From contig NZ_CP030050.1 in NCBI RefSeq assembly GCF_015291705.1, positions 434,001-498,000 of the forward strand: a stretch of DNA of 64,000 nt, in the 5' to 3' direction. The notes beneath the pieces were generated by a model. That model saw only the letters and a program-made list of their open reading frames with translations. It did no database searches and was not told where the DNA came from. Below are positions 28,078-37,193 of this stretch, piece after piece. Positions within the stretch are counted from its first letter, which is position 1; every line of letters begins with the position of its first letter. The position numbers and the translations under genes were made by a program. The DNA is from Bradyrhizobium arachidis (lineage in GTDB: Bacteria; Pseudomonadota; Alphaproteobacteria; Rhizobiales; Xanthobacteraceae).

Positions 28078-29213
28078 ACACGCTCTCGAACATGATCAAG
28101 GTCGCCGTGGTCGGCGGCGAAGGCATCGGCCCTGAGGTGACCGACCAGTCGCATCGCATCCTCAAATGGTTTTCGGCGCGGCGCGGCATTCCGGTGGCGC
28201 TGCGCGAAGCGCAATATGGTCTCATCCCCTATCTGGCGACAGGCAAGGTATTGCCGGACGATACCGCCGAAGCGATGGAGGAGGCCGACGCGATCCTCTG
28301 GGGCGCGACTGGTGGGCCGGAGACCACTGAGGTCCCTGCCGCGGCGCGCAAGGCGGGAAGCCTGCTGTCGTTGCGCAGCAAATACGACCTCTATGCCAAT
28401 CTCCGGCCCATCGTCGCCAGTCCCGCGCTGGCGGATTCCGCGCCGCTCAAAGCTTCGGTGCTGAAGGATGTCGACTTCATCATCATCCGCGAGCTCACCA
28501 GCGGCATCTATTTCGGCGAGCCGCGCGGCATCGAAACGCTGCCCGATGGCCAGCGCCGCGGCTTCAACACCCAGCAATACACCACCAGCCAGGTCCGCCG
28601 GGTGGCGCGAACCGCGTTCGAGCTGGCGCGGACGCGCAAGGGCCGGGTCTGCTCCGTCGACAAGGCCAATGTGCTCGAGACCAGCGTGTTGTGGCGCGAG
28701 GAGGTGACGGCGCTGCATCAAGCGGAATTTTCCGATGTGGAGCTGACGCATCTCTATGTCGACAACGCCGCGATGCAGATCGTGCGGGCGCCGTCGCAGT
28801 TCGACGTCATGGTGACCTGCAACATCTTTGGCGACATTCTCTCCGATTGCGCCGCGATGGCGTCGGGCTCGCTCGGCATGCTGCCGTCGGTCTCGCTCGG
28901 GCCGCCGGACCGGCTGGGCCGCCGCAAGGCGCTCTATGAGCCGGTCCACGGCAGCGCGCCCGACATTGCGGGCAAGGGCATCGCCAATCCGCTCGGCTCG
29001 ATCCTCAGCGTCGCAATGATGTTGCGTATCACCCTCAATCGGCCTGATGATGCCGCGCTGCTGGAGAAGGCCGTAGATACGGCTCTCGCCGCCGGCGCAA
29101 GAACGGCAGATATCGCCGAACCCGGCACAAAAAGACTTTCGACCCAGGAGATGGGCGATGCGGTGCTGAACGCGCTCGACAAGGTGGCCGGCAAGGAGAG
29201 GGAGCACGCGTGA
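28074..29213 (+). CDS. leuB: 3-isopropylmalate dehydrogenase paralogue (LeuB-like)
   Basis: 379 residues, beta-decarboxylating dehydrogenase family. KVAVVGGEGIGPEVTDQSHR, LWGATGGPETTE, LLSLRSKYDLYANLRPI (substrate Arg residues), IIRELTSGIYFGEPRG, NIFGDILSDCAAM and the NAD site YEPVHGSAPDIAGKGIANP. It oxidatively decarboxylates a 3-substituted malate. Start ATG 28074 overlaps leuD; the stop overlaps the next gene (TGATG). VALREAQYGLIPYLATG differs from standard LeuB, so the side-chain specificity may differ. Confidence 0.88.
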   Translation: MNTLSNMIKVAVVGGEGIGPEVTDQSHRILKWFSARRGIPVALREAQYGLIPYLATGKVLPDDTAEAMEEADAILWGATGGPETTEVPAAARKAGSLLSLRSKYDLYANLRPIVASPALADSAPLKASVLKDVDFIIIRELTSGIYFGEPRGIETLPDGQRRGFNTQQYTTSQVRRVARTAFELARTRKGRVCSVDKANVLETSVLWREEVTALHQAEFSDVELTHLYVDNAAMQIVRAPSQFDVMVTCNIFGDILSDCAAMASGSLGMLPSVSLGPPDRLGRRKALYEPVHGSAPDIAGKGIANPLGSILSVAMMLRITLNRPDDAALLEKAVDTALAAGARTADIAEPGTKRLSTQEMGDAVLNALDKVAGKEREHA

Positions 29214-30262
29214 TGAGGACCAGGATCACCAGACGGTCTGCGCTGACGATTGTCGCCGGCGCAGGTGCCTCCATGGCGGCGCGGCGGGCGTGGGCGGATA
29301 ATCCCTCGGGCCGCGTGATCTATCCGGTGGCCATTCCCGTCTATCAATCCCAATTCGTCGCCGACCGGATCGGCTTCTTCAAGGAGGCCGGTCTCGACTG
29401 CAAGCTGATCCAGGGCGGCAGCGGCGTGAAGACACGGGAGATCATCGCCTCGTCCCAGGGCGATATCGGCATCGGCGACATCACCCACCCGATGCAGCTC
29501 AGCAATCACGGCCGCAGCGCGCGGGTTCTGATGCCGGTCGATACCCGCAGCAACGCCGCGATCTTCATCATCCGCAAGGATCTGTTCGATCAGGGCATCA
29601 CCACGCTCGACGCGCTGGCGAAGTGGAAGCGGCCCGACGGACGAAAGCCGATCGTCTCGGTGTCGTCGCTGGGCGGCACCAACCACGTCTGGGCCTCCTA
29701 TTACATGGAAACCATGGGCCTCGACGACAAGGTGACCTGGATCGGCACCGGCAATGTCGACACCATGATGGGTACGCTGAAAACGAAGCAGGTCGACGTT
29801 CTCATCAACTCGCCGTCGATCCTGAAGGATTCGGTCGAGCAGGGCTGGGGCACATTGTTGTTCGACGGAACGGACGAGGCGGTTTGGACCAAATATATCG
29901 GCGGCAAGGTCCCGGTGACGTCGCATTTCTGCCTGCAGTCGAGCATCGACAAGGATCCTCAGAAGATGCAGGCGTTCGTCACGGCGCTGTGGCGCGCGAC
30001 GCAGTGGATCAAGGGGCACTCCCCCGAAGAGATCTATGACGCGATCGAGCCCTATGTCGGGAGCACGTCGCGCGACGCGAATATTTTCGACTGCGGGGTC
30101 ATGAAAAAGGTCACCGACTACGATTGCATCATCGATGCGGCCAGCTTCGAACGTGGCCAGAAGGTCTGGTTCCGCGAGATGACCGGCATCAAGCCGCTCG
30201 CGATGGCTGATGTCGTCAACACCAGCTTCATTGAAGCCGCACGCAAGGCCTATCCGGCTTGA
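29213..30262 (+). CDS. ABC transporter substrate-binding protein (NitT/TauT type)
   Basis: 349 residues. Twin-arginine-like leader RTRITRRSALTIVAGAGASM, then a NMT1/SsuA-type fold (VADRIGFFKEAGLDCKLIQG; SQGDIGIGDITHPM; AIFIIRKDLF; VSVSSLGGTNHVWASYYMET). It captures the substrate in the periplasm for the following ATPase and permease. Its start overlaps the leuB stop by one base, which ties import to the leuCDB enzymes. A GTG one codon earlier is in frame. Confidence 0.88.
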   Translation: MRTRITRRSALTIVAGAGASMAARRAWADNPSGRVIYPVAIPVYQSQFVADRIGFFKEAGLDCKLIQGGSGVKTREIIASSQGDIGIGDITHPMQLSNHGRSARVLMPVDTRSNAAIFIIRKDLFDQGITTLDALAKWKRPDGRKPIVSVSSLGGTNHVWASYYMETMGLDDKVTWIGTGNVDTMMGTLKTKQVDVLINSPSILKDSVEQGWGTLLFDGTDEAVWTKYIGGKVPVTSHFCLQSSIDKDPQKMQAFVTALWRATQWIKGHSPEEIYDAIEPYVGSTSRDANIFDCGVMKKVTDYDCIIDAASFERGQKVWFREMTGIKPLAMADVVNTSFIEAARKAYPA

Positions 30263-31092
30263 GCGTCCAGGCCTTACACGCGCCGCAGCTCGATGCGCCG
30301 CCAGACATGCGGCGCATCGACGTGCGCGGATTGTGCAAGACCTTCCAATTGGCGGGCACGTCCATCGAGGCGGTGCGCGACGTCTCCTTCAACGTCCGAC
30401 GCGGCGAATTCGTTGCTCTCCTGGGACCGTCCGGCTCGGGCAAGAGTACCGTCCTCAACATGATCGCGACGCTGCTCAAGCCGACCAGCGGTCAGATCCT
30501 GATCGACGGAACGCCCGTCATTCACGGACGAGCGACGCCGAATGTCGGCTATGTGTTCCAGCGCGATACCCTGTTTCCCTGGCGCACCGTCGCCGACAAT
30601 ATCGGCTACGGCCTCGAGCTCGCGGGTGTCCCGGTGGCGGAGCGGAAGGATCGTGTCAATGCGTGCCTGAAGCAGGCCGGGCTCGAGGGCTTTGGCAACG
30701 CCTACCCTTCCGCATTGTCGGGCGGCATGCGCCAGCGCGCCGCCCTGATGCGAACGCTGGTGGTCGAGCCGCAGGTGCTGCTGATGGACGAGCCGTTCGG
30801 CGCGCTCGACACCCACACCAAGATCGACATGCACGATGTGCTGCTTCGCATCTGGGAGCGCGAGCAGCAGACCGTGCTGTTCGTCACCCACGATCTCGGC
30901 GAAGCGCTGACGCTCGCCGACCGCATCATCCTGTTCTCCGCGCGGCCGGGCCGGATCAAGGAGAGTTTCGAGGTGGACTTTGCCCGTCCGCGCAACGCGG
31001 TGAAGATCCGGGAGACGCCGCGCTATGCCGAGCTGTTCCAACTGATCTGGCACTCGCTCGGCGAGGAGTTCATCAAGGGCCGCAAGCCATGA
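30259..31092 (+). CDS. ABC transporter ATP-binding protein (NitT/TauT type)
   Basis: 277 residues. Walker A LLGPSGSGKSTVL, Q-loop GYVFQRDTLFPWRTV, signature LSGGMRQRAALMR, Walker B VLLMDEPFGALD, and H-loop VTHDLGEALTLAD. The start is TTG 30259, overlapping the stop of the binding protein (TTGA); the next in-frame ATG is 30307. Overlaps the permease by 4 bases. Confidence 0.92.
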   Translation: MSVQALHAPQLDAPPDMRRIDVRGLCKTFQLAGTSIEAVRDVSFNVRRGEFVALLGPSGSGKSTVLNMIATLLKPTSGQILIDGTPVIHGRATPNVGYVFQRDTLFPWRTVADNIGYGLELAGVPVAERKDRVNACLKQAGLEGFGNAYPSALSGGMRQRAALMRTLVVEPQVLLMDEPFGALDTHTKIDMHDVLLRIWEREQQTVLFVTHDLGEALTLADRIILFSARPGRIKESFEVDFARPRNAVKIRETPRYAELFQLIWHSLGEEFIKGRKP

Positions 31093-31964
31093 GACGATCG
31101 CGCCACGCGGGCAGGACGTTGGCATGGCAGGCGCTGATCTGCGTCGCGCTGCTGTCGATCTGGCAATGGGGCTACGACCTGCACGGCCGCCTTCCCTGGC
31201 TGGTGCCGGATCTGCTCGATCCCTATTTCATCTCCAAGCCTTCAGAGATATTCGAGCATTTCCTGATCCTGAGCTGTCTCAAGTCCAAGCTCGGTGTCTT
31301 CAACGGCTGGTTCAATGGCGAATTCGCCCGCTGCATGGCGCGATCCGAGAACAATCTCTGGATCGCGACCGCCGTGACGCTGAAGAACACCTTCTTCGGC
31401 TTCGTGACCGGCGTCAGCAGCGGCTTTGCCGCAGGCCTCGTGCTGGGTCGCTCGGACCGGCTGAGCGCGATTTTCCAGCCGTTCATCACGGCGGTGAATT
31501 CGATCCCGCGCATCGCGCTGGCGCCGATCATCGTGCTGGCCTTCGGCATCGGCGATACCTCGAAGGTCGTGACGTCGTGGATCGTGGTCGTCTTCCTCGT
31601 GTTCTTCAACACGTTCGAAGGCGCCCGCTCGATCGATGAAGGCTTCATCAATGCAGCGCGGCTGCTTGGCGCCAGCGAGTGGCAGATCACCCGCACGGTG
31701 GTCATCCCCTCGACCATGGCCTGGGTGTTCGCCTCACTGACGCCGGCGATCTCCTTCGCCCTGATCGGGGTGATCGTCGGCGAGTTCATCGGCGCGGAAC
31801 GGGGAATCGGGCGCCTGATCATCGAGTCCGAGGCGCGTGCAGAGGCCTCGGGAATGATGGTCGCCGTCGTCGTGCTGATGCTGGTCGGCGTTGCGCTGTC
31901 CGCGCTGATCTGGCGATTGCAGGCCTACCTGCTGCGCTGGCAGCAGCACAATCTCGCCGAATAG
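31089..31964 (+). CDS. ABC transporter permease (NitT/TauT type)
   Basis: 291 residues with about six membrane segments (LICVALLSIWQWGYDL first). The BPD_transp_1 EAA region reads FNTFEGARSIDEGFINAARL-LGASEWQI. A long periplasmic loop around residues 50-90 precedes TLKNTFFGFVTGVSSGFAAG. Last gene of the LysR-associated leuCDB-ABC operon; a convergent LysR gene follows after 24 bases. Start ATG 31089 overlaps the ATPase stop. Confidence 0.92.
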   Translation: MRRSRHAGRTLAWQALICVALLSIWQWGYDLHGRLPWLVPDLLDPYFISKPSEIFEHFLILSCLKSKLGVFNGWFNGEFARCMARSENNLWIATAVTLKNTFFGFVTGVSSGFAAGLVLGRSDRLSAIFQPFITAVNSIPRIALAPIIVLAFGIGDTSKVVTSWIVVVFLVFFNTFEGARSIDEGFINAARLLGASEWQITRTVVIPSTMAWVFASLTPAISFALIGVIVGEFIGAERGIGRLIIESEARAEASGMMVAVVVLMLVGVALSALIWRLQAYLLRWQQHNLAE

Positions 31965-31988
31965 CCGGACCGCGGCGGCAAGTCCTTG

Positions 31989-32882
31989 TCACGGTCTCGC
32001 CAACACCGTCCGCGCGGTCGCGACAAACGCCTGTGCCGCCGGCGAGAGGGTCCGGCCCTGCCGCTGGAGCAGTGACACCGGACGCGTGATGGCCGGGCGC
32101 ACCAGCGGCCGCGCGATCAGTGTCGGAAACTGGTCGGCCGGCAGCATGGTCGCGGGAAGGATCGCAAGTCCCAGCCCCTGAGCGGTCATGGCGAGCGCGG
32201 TGTTGATCAGTGTCACTTCATAGGTCGGATCGAGGTGCTTGCCCTGCGCGCCGAGCGCGTGGTCGATCTGGATGCGGATCCGCGTCTCGCGGCGCATCGC
32301 GATCGTCGGCATCTGCGCCAGCTCATCCCATGTGAGGGAACGCCGCGCGGCAAAGTCGGCGGAGCGGCGGCCGATCGCGCTGAGGCGCCCGCTTGTCAGC
32401 GTCTCGATCGTCATGTCGGCGAATTCGCCTTCGACGCTGCCGATCGCGAATTCCGCATCGGTCGCGGTCAGGCGCGGAACGAGATCGTCGGCGGCGACAT
32501 CTCGCATGTCGATCTCGATGTCGGGATGGGCTGCGCGGAATTTCGCCAGCACCTGAGGCAGCAGCGCCGAGGCGGCGCCGGCGGAGGCGAGGAACGCGAC
32601 GCGGCCGGCGCGCGCCTGCGCGAGGTCCCGCATGCGCCGCGACAGGCCCTGCGCATCGCTCAGCATGCGTTCGGCGGCGAGGAACGCCTCATCTGCGGCC
32701 AGCGTCGGCTGCACCGAGCGCGTCGAACGGTCGAACAGCTTGACGCCGAGCTGGCTCTCGAGCTGCTGGACCAGAAGGCTCGCCGCCGATTGCGTGATCC
32801 CGAGCTCGCGGGCGGCCCGGGTGATGCTGCGCGTGCGGTACACGCCGGTGAAGGCCCGCAATTGGCGCAAGGTGACATTCAT
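31989..32882 (-). CDS. LysR family transcriptional regulator
   Basis: 297 residues from ATG 32882 (MNVTLRQLRAFTGVYRTRSI). HTH: ITRAARELGITQSAASLLVQ-QLESQLGVKLFDR. The effector domain includes GRVAFLASAGAASALLPQVL, DAEFAIGSVEGE and AQGLGLAILPATML. Divergent from the FAD monooxygenase gene, the standard LysR arrangement, so it probably controls that gene and the receptor after it. Confidence 0.92.
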   Translation of the reverse strand: MNVTLRQLRAFTGVYRTRSITRAARELGITQSAASLLVQQLESQLGVKLFDRSTRSVQPTLAADEAFLAAERMLSDAQGLSRRMRDLAQARAGRVAFLASAGAASALLPQVLAKFRAAHPDIEIDMRDVAADDLVPRLTATDAEFAIGSVEGEFADMTIETLTSGRLSAIGRRSADFAARRSLTWDELAQMPTIAMRRETRIRIQIDHALGAQGKHLDPTYEVTLINTALAMTAQGLGLAILPATMLPADQFPTLIARPLVRPAITRPVSLLQRQGRTLSPAAQAFVATARTVLARP

Positions 32883-32890
32883 AGGCAAAG

Positions 32891-32930
32891 CTCATGAATT
32901 GATGAGTTCTTTCTGGCTTATCTTATAAGC
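32891..32930. promoter_or_regulatory. Inverted repeats in the LysR / monooxygenase divergent promoter
   Basis: CTCAT-N6-ATGAG (32891-32906) and GCTTAT-ctt-ATAAGC (32916-32930) lie in the 109-base intergenic region. Either may be the binding site of the adjacent LysR protein. The region is AT-rich against the local background. Confidence 0.5.
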
Positions 32931-32991
32931 GAGCCTGCAATAAAATGCATGCTGTGCGGACGGTGAATCCGCTGGGCAAGAGGAAACGAGC

Positions 32992-34632
32992 ATGAGGACA
33001 CAGGTGCTGGTCGTGGGCGCCGGGCCCGTGGGATTGACCGCGGCGATGGACCTGGCCTCGCGCGGGATCGACGTTATCGTCGCGGAGATCCGCCATGCCG
33101 GCGATCCGCCCAGCGTCAAATGCAATCACGTCTCGGCGCGCTCGATGGAGATCTTCCGCCGGCTGGGCGTCGCCGCCAAGCTGCGCGACGCCGGGCTTCC
33201 CGCCGACTTCCCGAACGATTGCTCGTACCGGACCACGGCGACCGGCATCGAACTCTGCCGCATCGACATTCCCTCGCGCGCGCGCCGTTACAGCGCCACC
33301 GGCGGCCCCGACACCTGGTGGCCGACGCCCGAGCCGCCGCACCGGATCAACCAGCTCTATCTCGAGCCGATCCTGTTCGGCCATGCCGCCGCACAGCCGC
33401 GCATCACCATTCTGGCCCGCACCGAGATCACCGACATCGAACAGGATGCCGACCATGTCGTCGCGCAGGCGCGCAATCTCGACAGCGGAGAGACACTTCG
33501 CATCGAAGCCAGCTTCGTGATCGGCTGCGATGGCAGCCGTTCCCTCGTCCGCAAATCGATCGGTGCGAGCCTGTCCGGCACGCCGGTGATCCAGCGCGTG
33601 CAATCGACCTTCATCGAGGCACCGCAACTGAAGGAGCTGATGGGCGCGCACAAGCCGGCCTGGATGGTGCTCTCGCTCAACCCACGGCGCTCAGGCACGA
33701 CGGTTGCGATCGACGGCCACGACCGCTGGCTGATCCACAACCATCTGAGGCCCGACGAGCCTGAATTCGATTCTGTCGATCGCGACTGGTCGATCCGCGC
33801 CATTCTCGGTGTGGACGAGCGCTTCGAGTACAAAATCCTCAGCAAGGAGGACTGGGTCGGACGCCGCCTCGTGGCCGATCGCTTCCGCGATCGCCGGGTG
33901 TTCATCTGCGGCGACGCTGCGCATCTGTGGATGCCCTATGCCGGCTACGGCATGAATGCGGGCATTGCGGACGCCGTCGATCTCTGCTGGCAATTGGCGG
34001 CGCATCTCAACGGCTGGGCGCCGGCCGCGATCCTCGATGCCTATGAGGCGGAGCGTCAGCCCATCACCGAGCAGGTCTCGCGCTTTGCGATGGATCACGC
34101 GATGAAGATGATGGCGCAGCGCGGCGGCGTCTCAATGGAGATCGAGGACGACACCCCGCGCGGCCACGCGGCGCGCGCGGCGCTGGCGAGGGCGGCCTAT
34201 GATCTCAACGTTCAGCAATATTGCTGTGCAGGATTGAACTTCGGCTACTACTACGATGCCTCGCCGATCATCGCCTATGACGGCGAGACCCCGCCTCCTT
34301 ACGCGATGGGCAGTTTTACGCCCTCCACAGTGCCGGGCGCCCGCGCGCCGCATCTGTTCCTGCGCGATGGGCGGTCGCTCTACGACGCATTCGGGCCGGG
34401 CTACACCTTGTTGCGGCTCGACCCGGCGATCGACGTGGCTCCGCTGAAATCCGCCGCGGCGGAGCGCGGCATGCCGCTCGCGCTGGTCGACATTGCGCCT
34501 GATGAGGCGAACGGCGCCTATGCTGAAAAACTGGTGCTGGTGCGGCCCGACCAGCACATCGCCTGGCGCGGACAGCTCGCGCCGGAAAATCCATCGGGCT
34601 TGCTGGCGCGCATCACCGCCGCGGCGGCGTAA
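32992..34632 (+). CDS. FAD-dependent aromatic monooxygenase (phenol hydroxylase / MhpA type)
   Basis: 546 residues, class A flavoprotein hydroxylase. Rossmann motif VVGAGPVGLTAAMDLASRG at the N-terminus, DG motif VIGCDGSRSLVRKSIG near residue 180, and GD motif ICGDAAHLWMPYAGYGMNAG near residue 305. The C-terminal thioredoxin-like domain (GARAPHLFLRDGRSLYDAFG) is as in phenol 2-monooxygenase and TfdB relatives. NAD(P)H-dependent hydroxylation of an aromatic ring is expected; the substrate is unknown. GAGG-type SD upstream of ATG 32992. A Bug receptor follows after 24 bases, which suggests uptake of the substrate. Confidence 0.87.
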   Translation: MRTQVLVVGAGPVGLTAAMDLASRGIDVIVAEIRHAGDPPSVKCNHVSARSMEIFRRLGVAAKLRDAGLPADFPNDCSYRTTATGIELCRIDIPSRARRYSATGGPDTWWPTPEPPHRINQLYLEPILFGHAAAQPRITILARTEITDIEQDADHVVAQARNLDSGETLRIEASFVIGCDGSRSLVRKSIGASLSGTPVIQRVQSTFIEAPQLKELMGAHKPAWMVLSLNPRRSGTTVAIDGHDRWLIHNHLRPDEPEFDSVDRDWSIRAILGVDERFEYKILSKEDWVGRRLVADRFRDRRVFICGDAAHLWMPYAGYGMNAGIADAVDLCWQLAAHLNGWAPAAILDAYEAERQPITEQVSRFAMDHAMKMMAQRGGVSMEIEDDTPRGHAARAALARAAYDLNVQQYCCAGLNFGYYYDASPIIAYDGETPPPYAMGSFTPSTVPGARAPHLFLRDGRSLYDAFGPGYTLLRLDPAIDVAPLKSAAAERGMPLALVDIAPDEANGAYAEKLVLVRPDQHIAWRGQLAPENPSGLLARITAAAA

Positions 34633-34656
34633 CGAGAACGCATCGAGGAGGGGAAC

Positions 34657-35637
34657 GTGTATCACGTTGCAAGGCGCCGCATCCTGGCCATGCTGACCGC
34701 CGCGACTTTCGCCGTGCTGCCGTTTGAGGCCAGCGAGGCGGCCTATCCGGAGCAATTGATCAAGATCATCGTGACCTTCCCGCCCGGCGGCAGCGCCGAC
34801 ACTGTCATCCGTGCGCTCGAGCCGGTGGTCACCGCCGAGCTCAAGCAAGGGCTGGTGATCGAGAACCGCGCTGGCGCCGGAGGCAACATCGGCATGGCCG
34901 CGGTCGCACAGGCCGCGCCGGACGGCTACACGCTCGGCGTCGCGCCGGCAGGCGCGCTGACGGTGAACCCGCACCTCAATCCGTCGATGCCGTTCGATCC
35001 GAAGCAGCTCGCGCCCATCACGCTGCTTGCGGAAATCCCCTTCGTGCTCGTTGCGTCCGCCAACGTGCCGGCGCATTCGGCGGCGGAGACGATCGCGCTC
35101 GCCAAGGCAAAGCCGGGCGCGCTCTCGATCGGACATGGCGGCAATTCGACGGCGATGCACCTGACGGCGGCGCTGTTCACGCAGAAGACCGGCATCGCGA
35201 TGGAGCTGGTGCCGTATCGCGGGACCGCGCCGGCGACGGTCGATGTCCTCGCCGGCCACGTCCCCTTCGCGGTGCTGGATATTCCCGCATCGAAGCAGCT
35301 GATCCTCGAAGGCAAGCTCAACGCGATCGGCGTGTCCTCGGCGCGCCGTCTGTCATCTCTGCCCGATGTGCCGACGCTGGCCGAGAGCGGCATCGCAGGT
35401 TTCGAATCCGTAGGCTGGTTCGGGCTCGTTGCACCGGCCGGCACTCCGCCCGACATCGTCCGCAAGCTGAACGAAGCTTTCGTGAAGGCGCTGAAGGACC
35501 CGTCGGTCGCCGAGAAGATCCGGACCCTCGGCGCAGAGCCCGCGCCGACTTCGCCGGAGCAGTTTGGCCGCTTCATCGAGAATGAAAGCACGAAATGGGG
35601 CAAGCTGATCAGCGAGGCCGGCATCAAGGCGAACTGA
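34657..35637 (+). CDS. Tripartite tricarboxylate transporter (Bug family) substrate-binding protein
   Basis: 326 residues, GTG start 34657 with GAGGAGGGG upstream. Signal ILAMLTAATFAVLPFEASEA, mature YPEQLIKIIVTFPPGGSADT, then VIENRAGAGGNIGMAAVAQA and AMELVPYRGTAPATVDVLAG. Same transcription unit as the FAD monooxygenase. Probably binds the aromatic or carboxylated substrate of that enzyme (inference). No TctAB partner is visible. Confidence 0.9.
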   Translation: MYHVARRRILAMLTAATFAVLPFEASEAAYPEQLIKIIVTFPPGGSADTVIRALEPVVTAELKQGLVIENRAGAGGNIGMAAVAQAAPDGYTLGVAPAGALTVNPHLNPSMPFDPKQLAPITLLAEIPFVLVASANVPAHSAAETIALAKAKPGALSIGHGGNSTAMHLTAALFTQKTGIAMELVPYRGTAPATVDVLAGHVPFAVLDIPASKQLILEGKLNAIGVSSARRLSSLPDVPTLAESGIAGFESVGWFGLVAPAGTPPDIVRKLNEAFVKALKDPSVAEKIRTLGAEPAPTSPEQFGRFIENESTKWGKLISEAGIKAN

Positions 35638-35667
35638 ATGTCGTCCGCGGCGCCTTCTCGTCGGCCA

Positions 35668-37086
35668 TCATGCCGGCGCCGCCATCAACGCGCGCCGCAG
35701 CACGTCCCAGATCCGCGGCTCGTTCATGTGCGTCACGTTGAACCGCATGAAGTTTTGCGAGGTCTGCGACACGCTGAAGACGTTGCCGGGCGCGAGCACG
35801 ACATCCTCATTCAGCGCCGCGCGGGCGACCTGCGTGGCATCCTGCCCGCCCGCGAGGCGGCACCACAGGAAGAAGCCGCCGCGCGGCATCAGCCAGGGCT
35901 CGATGCTAAGGGCCTGAAGCTTTCGCGCGATGTCGCGGCGCGTGCGCGTGAGCCTTTGCCGGAGCTCGTCCATGTGCTTGCGATAGCTGCCGCCGGCCAG
36001 GACATTCGCGATGATCTCGGACGCGACCGGGCTCGGGCCGCCAAAGCTGGTTGCGACCTGGAGATCGACGAGATGCTCGATCCAGTCGGGCCGCGCGGCG
36101 ATGTAGCCGCAGCGCACCGAGGCCGACAGCGTCTTGGAAAAGCTGCCGATGCGGATCACGCGGTTCAAGCCATCCAGCGCGGCCAGGCGCGGCGAGCGCT
36201 CCGGCTCGAAGTCGCCGAAGATGTCGTCCTCGATGATGGTGAGGTCGTGGCTCGCGGCCGCGGTCAGGAGCCGGTGCGCGCTCTGGAGCGAGATCGTCGC
36301 GCCGGTCGGGTTGTGCAGCGCTGAATTGGTGATGTAGAGCCGCGGCTTCTCACTGCCGAGGATCTGCTCGAAGCGCGCGATGTCAGGGCCCGACGGCGTG
36401 TAGGACACGCTGACGATCCTGACCTGATGCGCGCGCAGCAGCGCGCGAAAATTGAAGTAGCAGGGATCGTCGACCAGCACGGTGTCGCCGGGCCGCAGCA
36501 GGAAGCGGCAGATCAGGTCGGTCGCCTGCGTGCCCGAGCCCGTCAGCATCAGCTGGTTGATCGCGGCTTCGATCCCGTCTTCGGCGAGGCGCGCGAGCAG
36601 CAGACGGCGCAGCGTGAGCGAGCCGGACGTCGAGCCATAATTGGTCAGCACGCTCGCCTCGGTCCGCGCCAGTGCGCGGGTGGCGCGGCGCAGGGCTTCT
36701 TCGGGCATCCAGTCCGGCGGCAACCAGCCGCAGCCGGGTTTGGGCACGGCCGTGTCGGTATCGAGCGATTGCCTGGAGACCCAGAACGGGTCGACCTCGC
36801 GGTCGCGGCGCGGCTCGGCCTCGGCAAGTGCCAGCGGCGGCGCAGCCGTCGGCGAAACGTAAAAGCCCGAGCCGCGGCGGGCGCGGATCAGGCCTTCGGC
36901 GGCGAGCCGGTCATAGGCTTCGACCACTGTGGACGGCGAGACGCTCATCGTCGCGGCAAGGCTGCGGATCGAGGGCAGGCGATCGCCGGCACTGAGCGCG
37001 CGGCCCGCGACCTTGGCGCGGATCGCGCTCATCACATCAAGGGTGCGCGTTCCGCCGCGTCCCTTCGTCTGCGCCGTGCCGTCCAA
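35668..37086 (-). CDS. MocR/GntR-type PLP-dependent transcriptional regulator
   Basis: About 472 residues: an N-terminal GntR winged helix (ALSAGDRLPSIRSLAATMSV, VVEAYDRLAAEGLIRARRGS) and a class-I aminotransferase-like domain with the PLP Lys in IRIGSFSKTLSASVRCGYIA and DDPCYFNFRALLRAH. The start is uncertain. TTG 37086 with GGAAGG upstream is chosen, because the first in-frame ATG would cut into the HTH. Divergent from an EamA transporter gene, a classic MocR arrangement; the ligand is likely an amino-acid-like compound. Confidence 0.86.
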   Translation of the reverse strand: MDGTAQTKGRGGTRTLDVMSAIRAKVAGRALSAGDRLPSIRSLAATMSVSPSTVVEAYDRLAAEGLIRARRGSGFYVSPTAAPPLALAEAEPRRDREVDPFWVSRQSLDTDTAVPKPGCGWLPPDWMPEEALRRATRALARTEASVLTNYGSTSGSLTLRRLLLARLAEDGIEAAINQLMLTGSGTQATDLICRFLLRPGDTVLVDDPCYFNFRALLRAHQVRIVSVSYTPSGPDIARFEQILGSEKPRLYITNSALHNPTGATISLQSAHRLLTAAASHDLTIIEDDIFGDFEPERSPRLAALDGLNRVIRIGSFSKTLSASVRCGYIAARPDWIEHLVDLQVATSFGGPSPVASEIIANVLAGGSYRKHMDELRQRLTRTRRDIARKLQALSIEPWLMPRGGFFLWCRLAGGQDATQVARAALNEDVVLAPGNVFSVSQTSQNFMRFNVTHMNEPRIWDVLRRALMAAPA

Positions 37087-37105
37087 GGTGTATTGCCTTC
37101 CATAT

Positions 37106-37132
37106 CCATACAGTTTTGCCAGATTGTACTGG
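37106..37132. promoter_or_regulatory. Candidate MocR operator
   Basis: CCATACAG (37106-37113) and TGTACTGG (37125-37132) form an imperfect inverted pair in the 107-base divergent gap between the MocR and transporter genes. MocR sites often carry CTGTA/TACTGG-like half sites. Assignment by position and pattern only. Confidence 0.45.
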
Positions 37133-37193
37133 ATTGTCGCTGGTCTCGCCAGCGCAGAACGCCGAGGATGGCGACCCAACAAGCGAGACGAAA

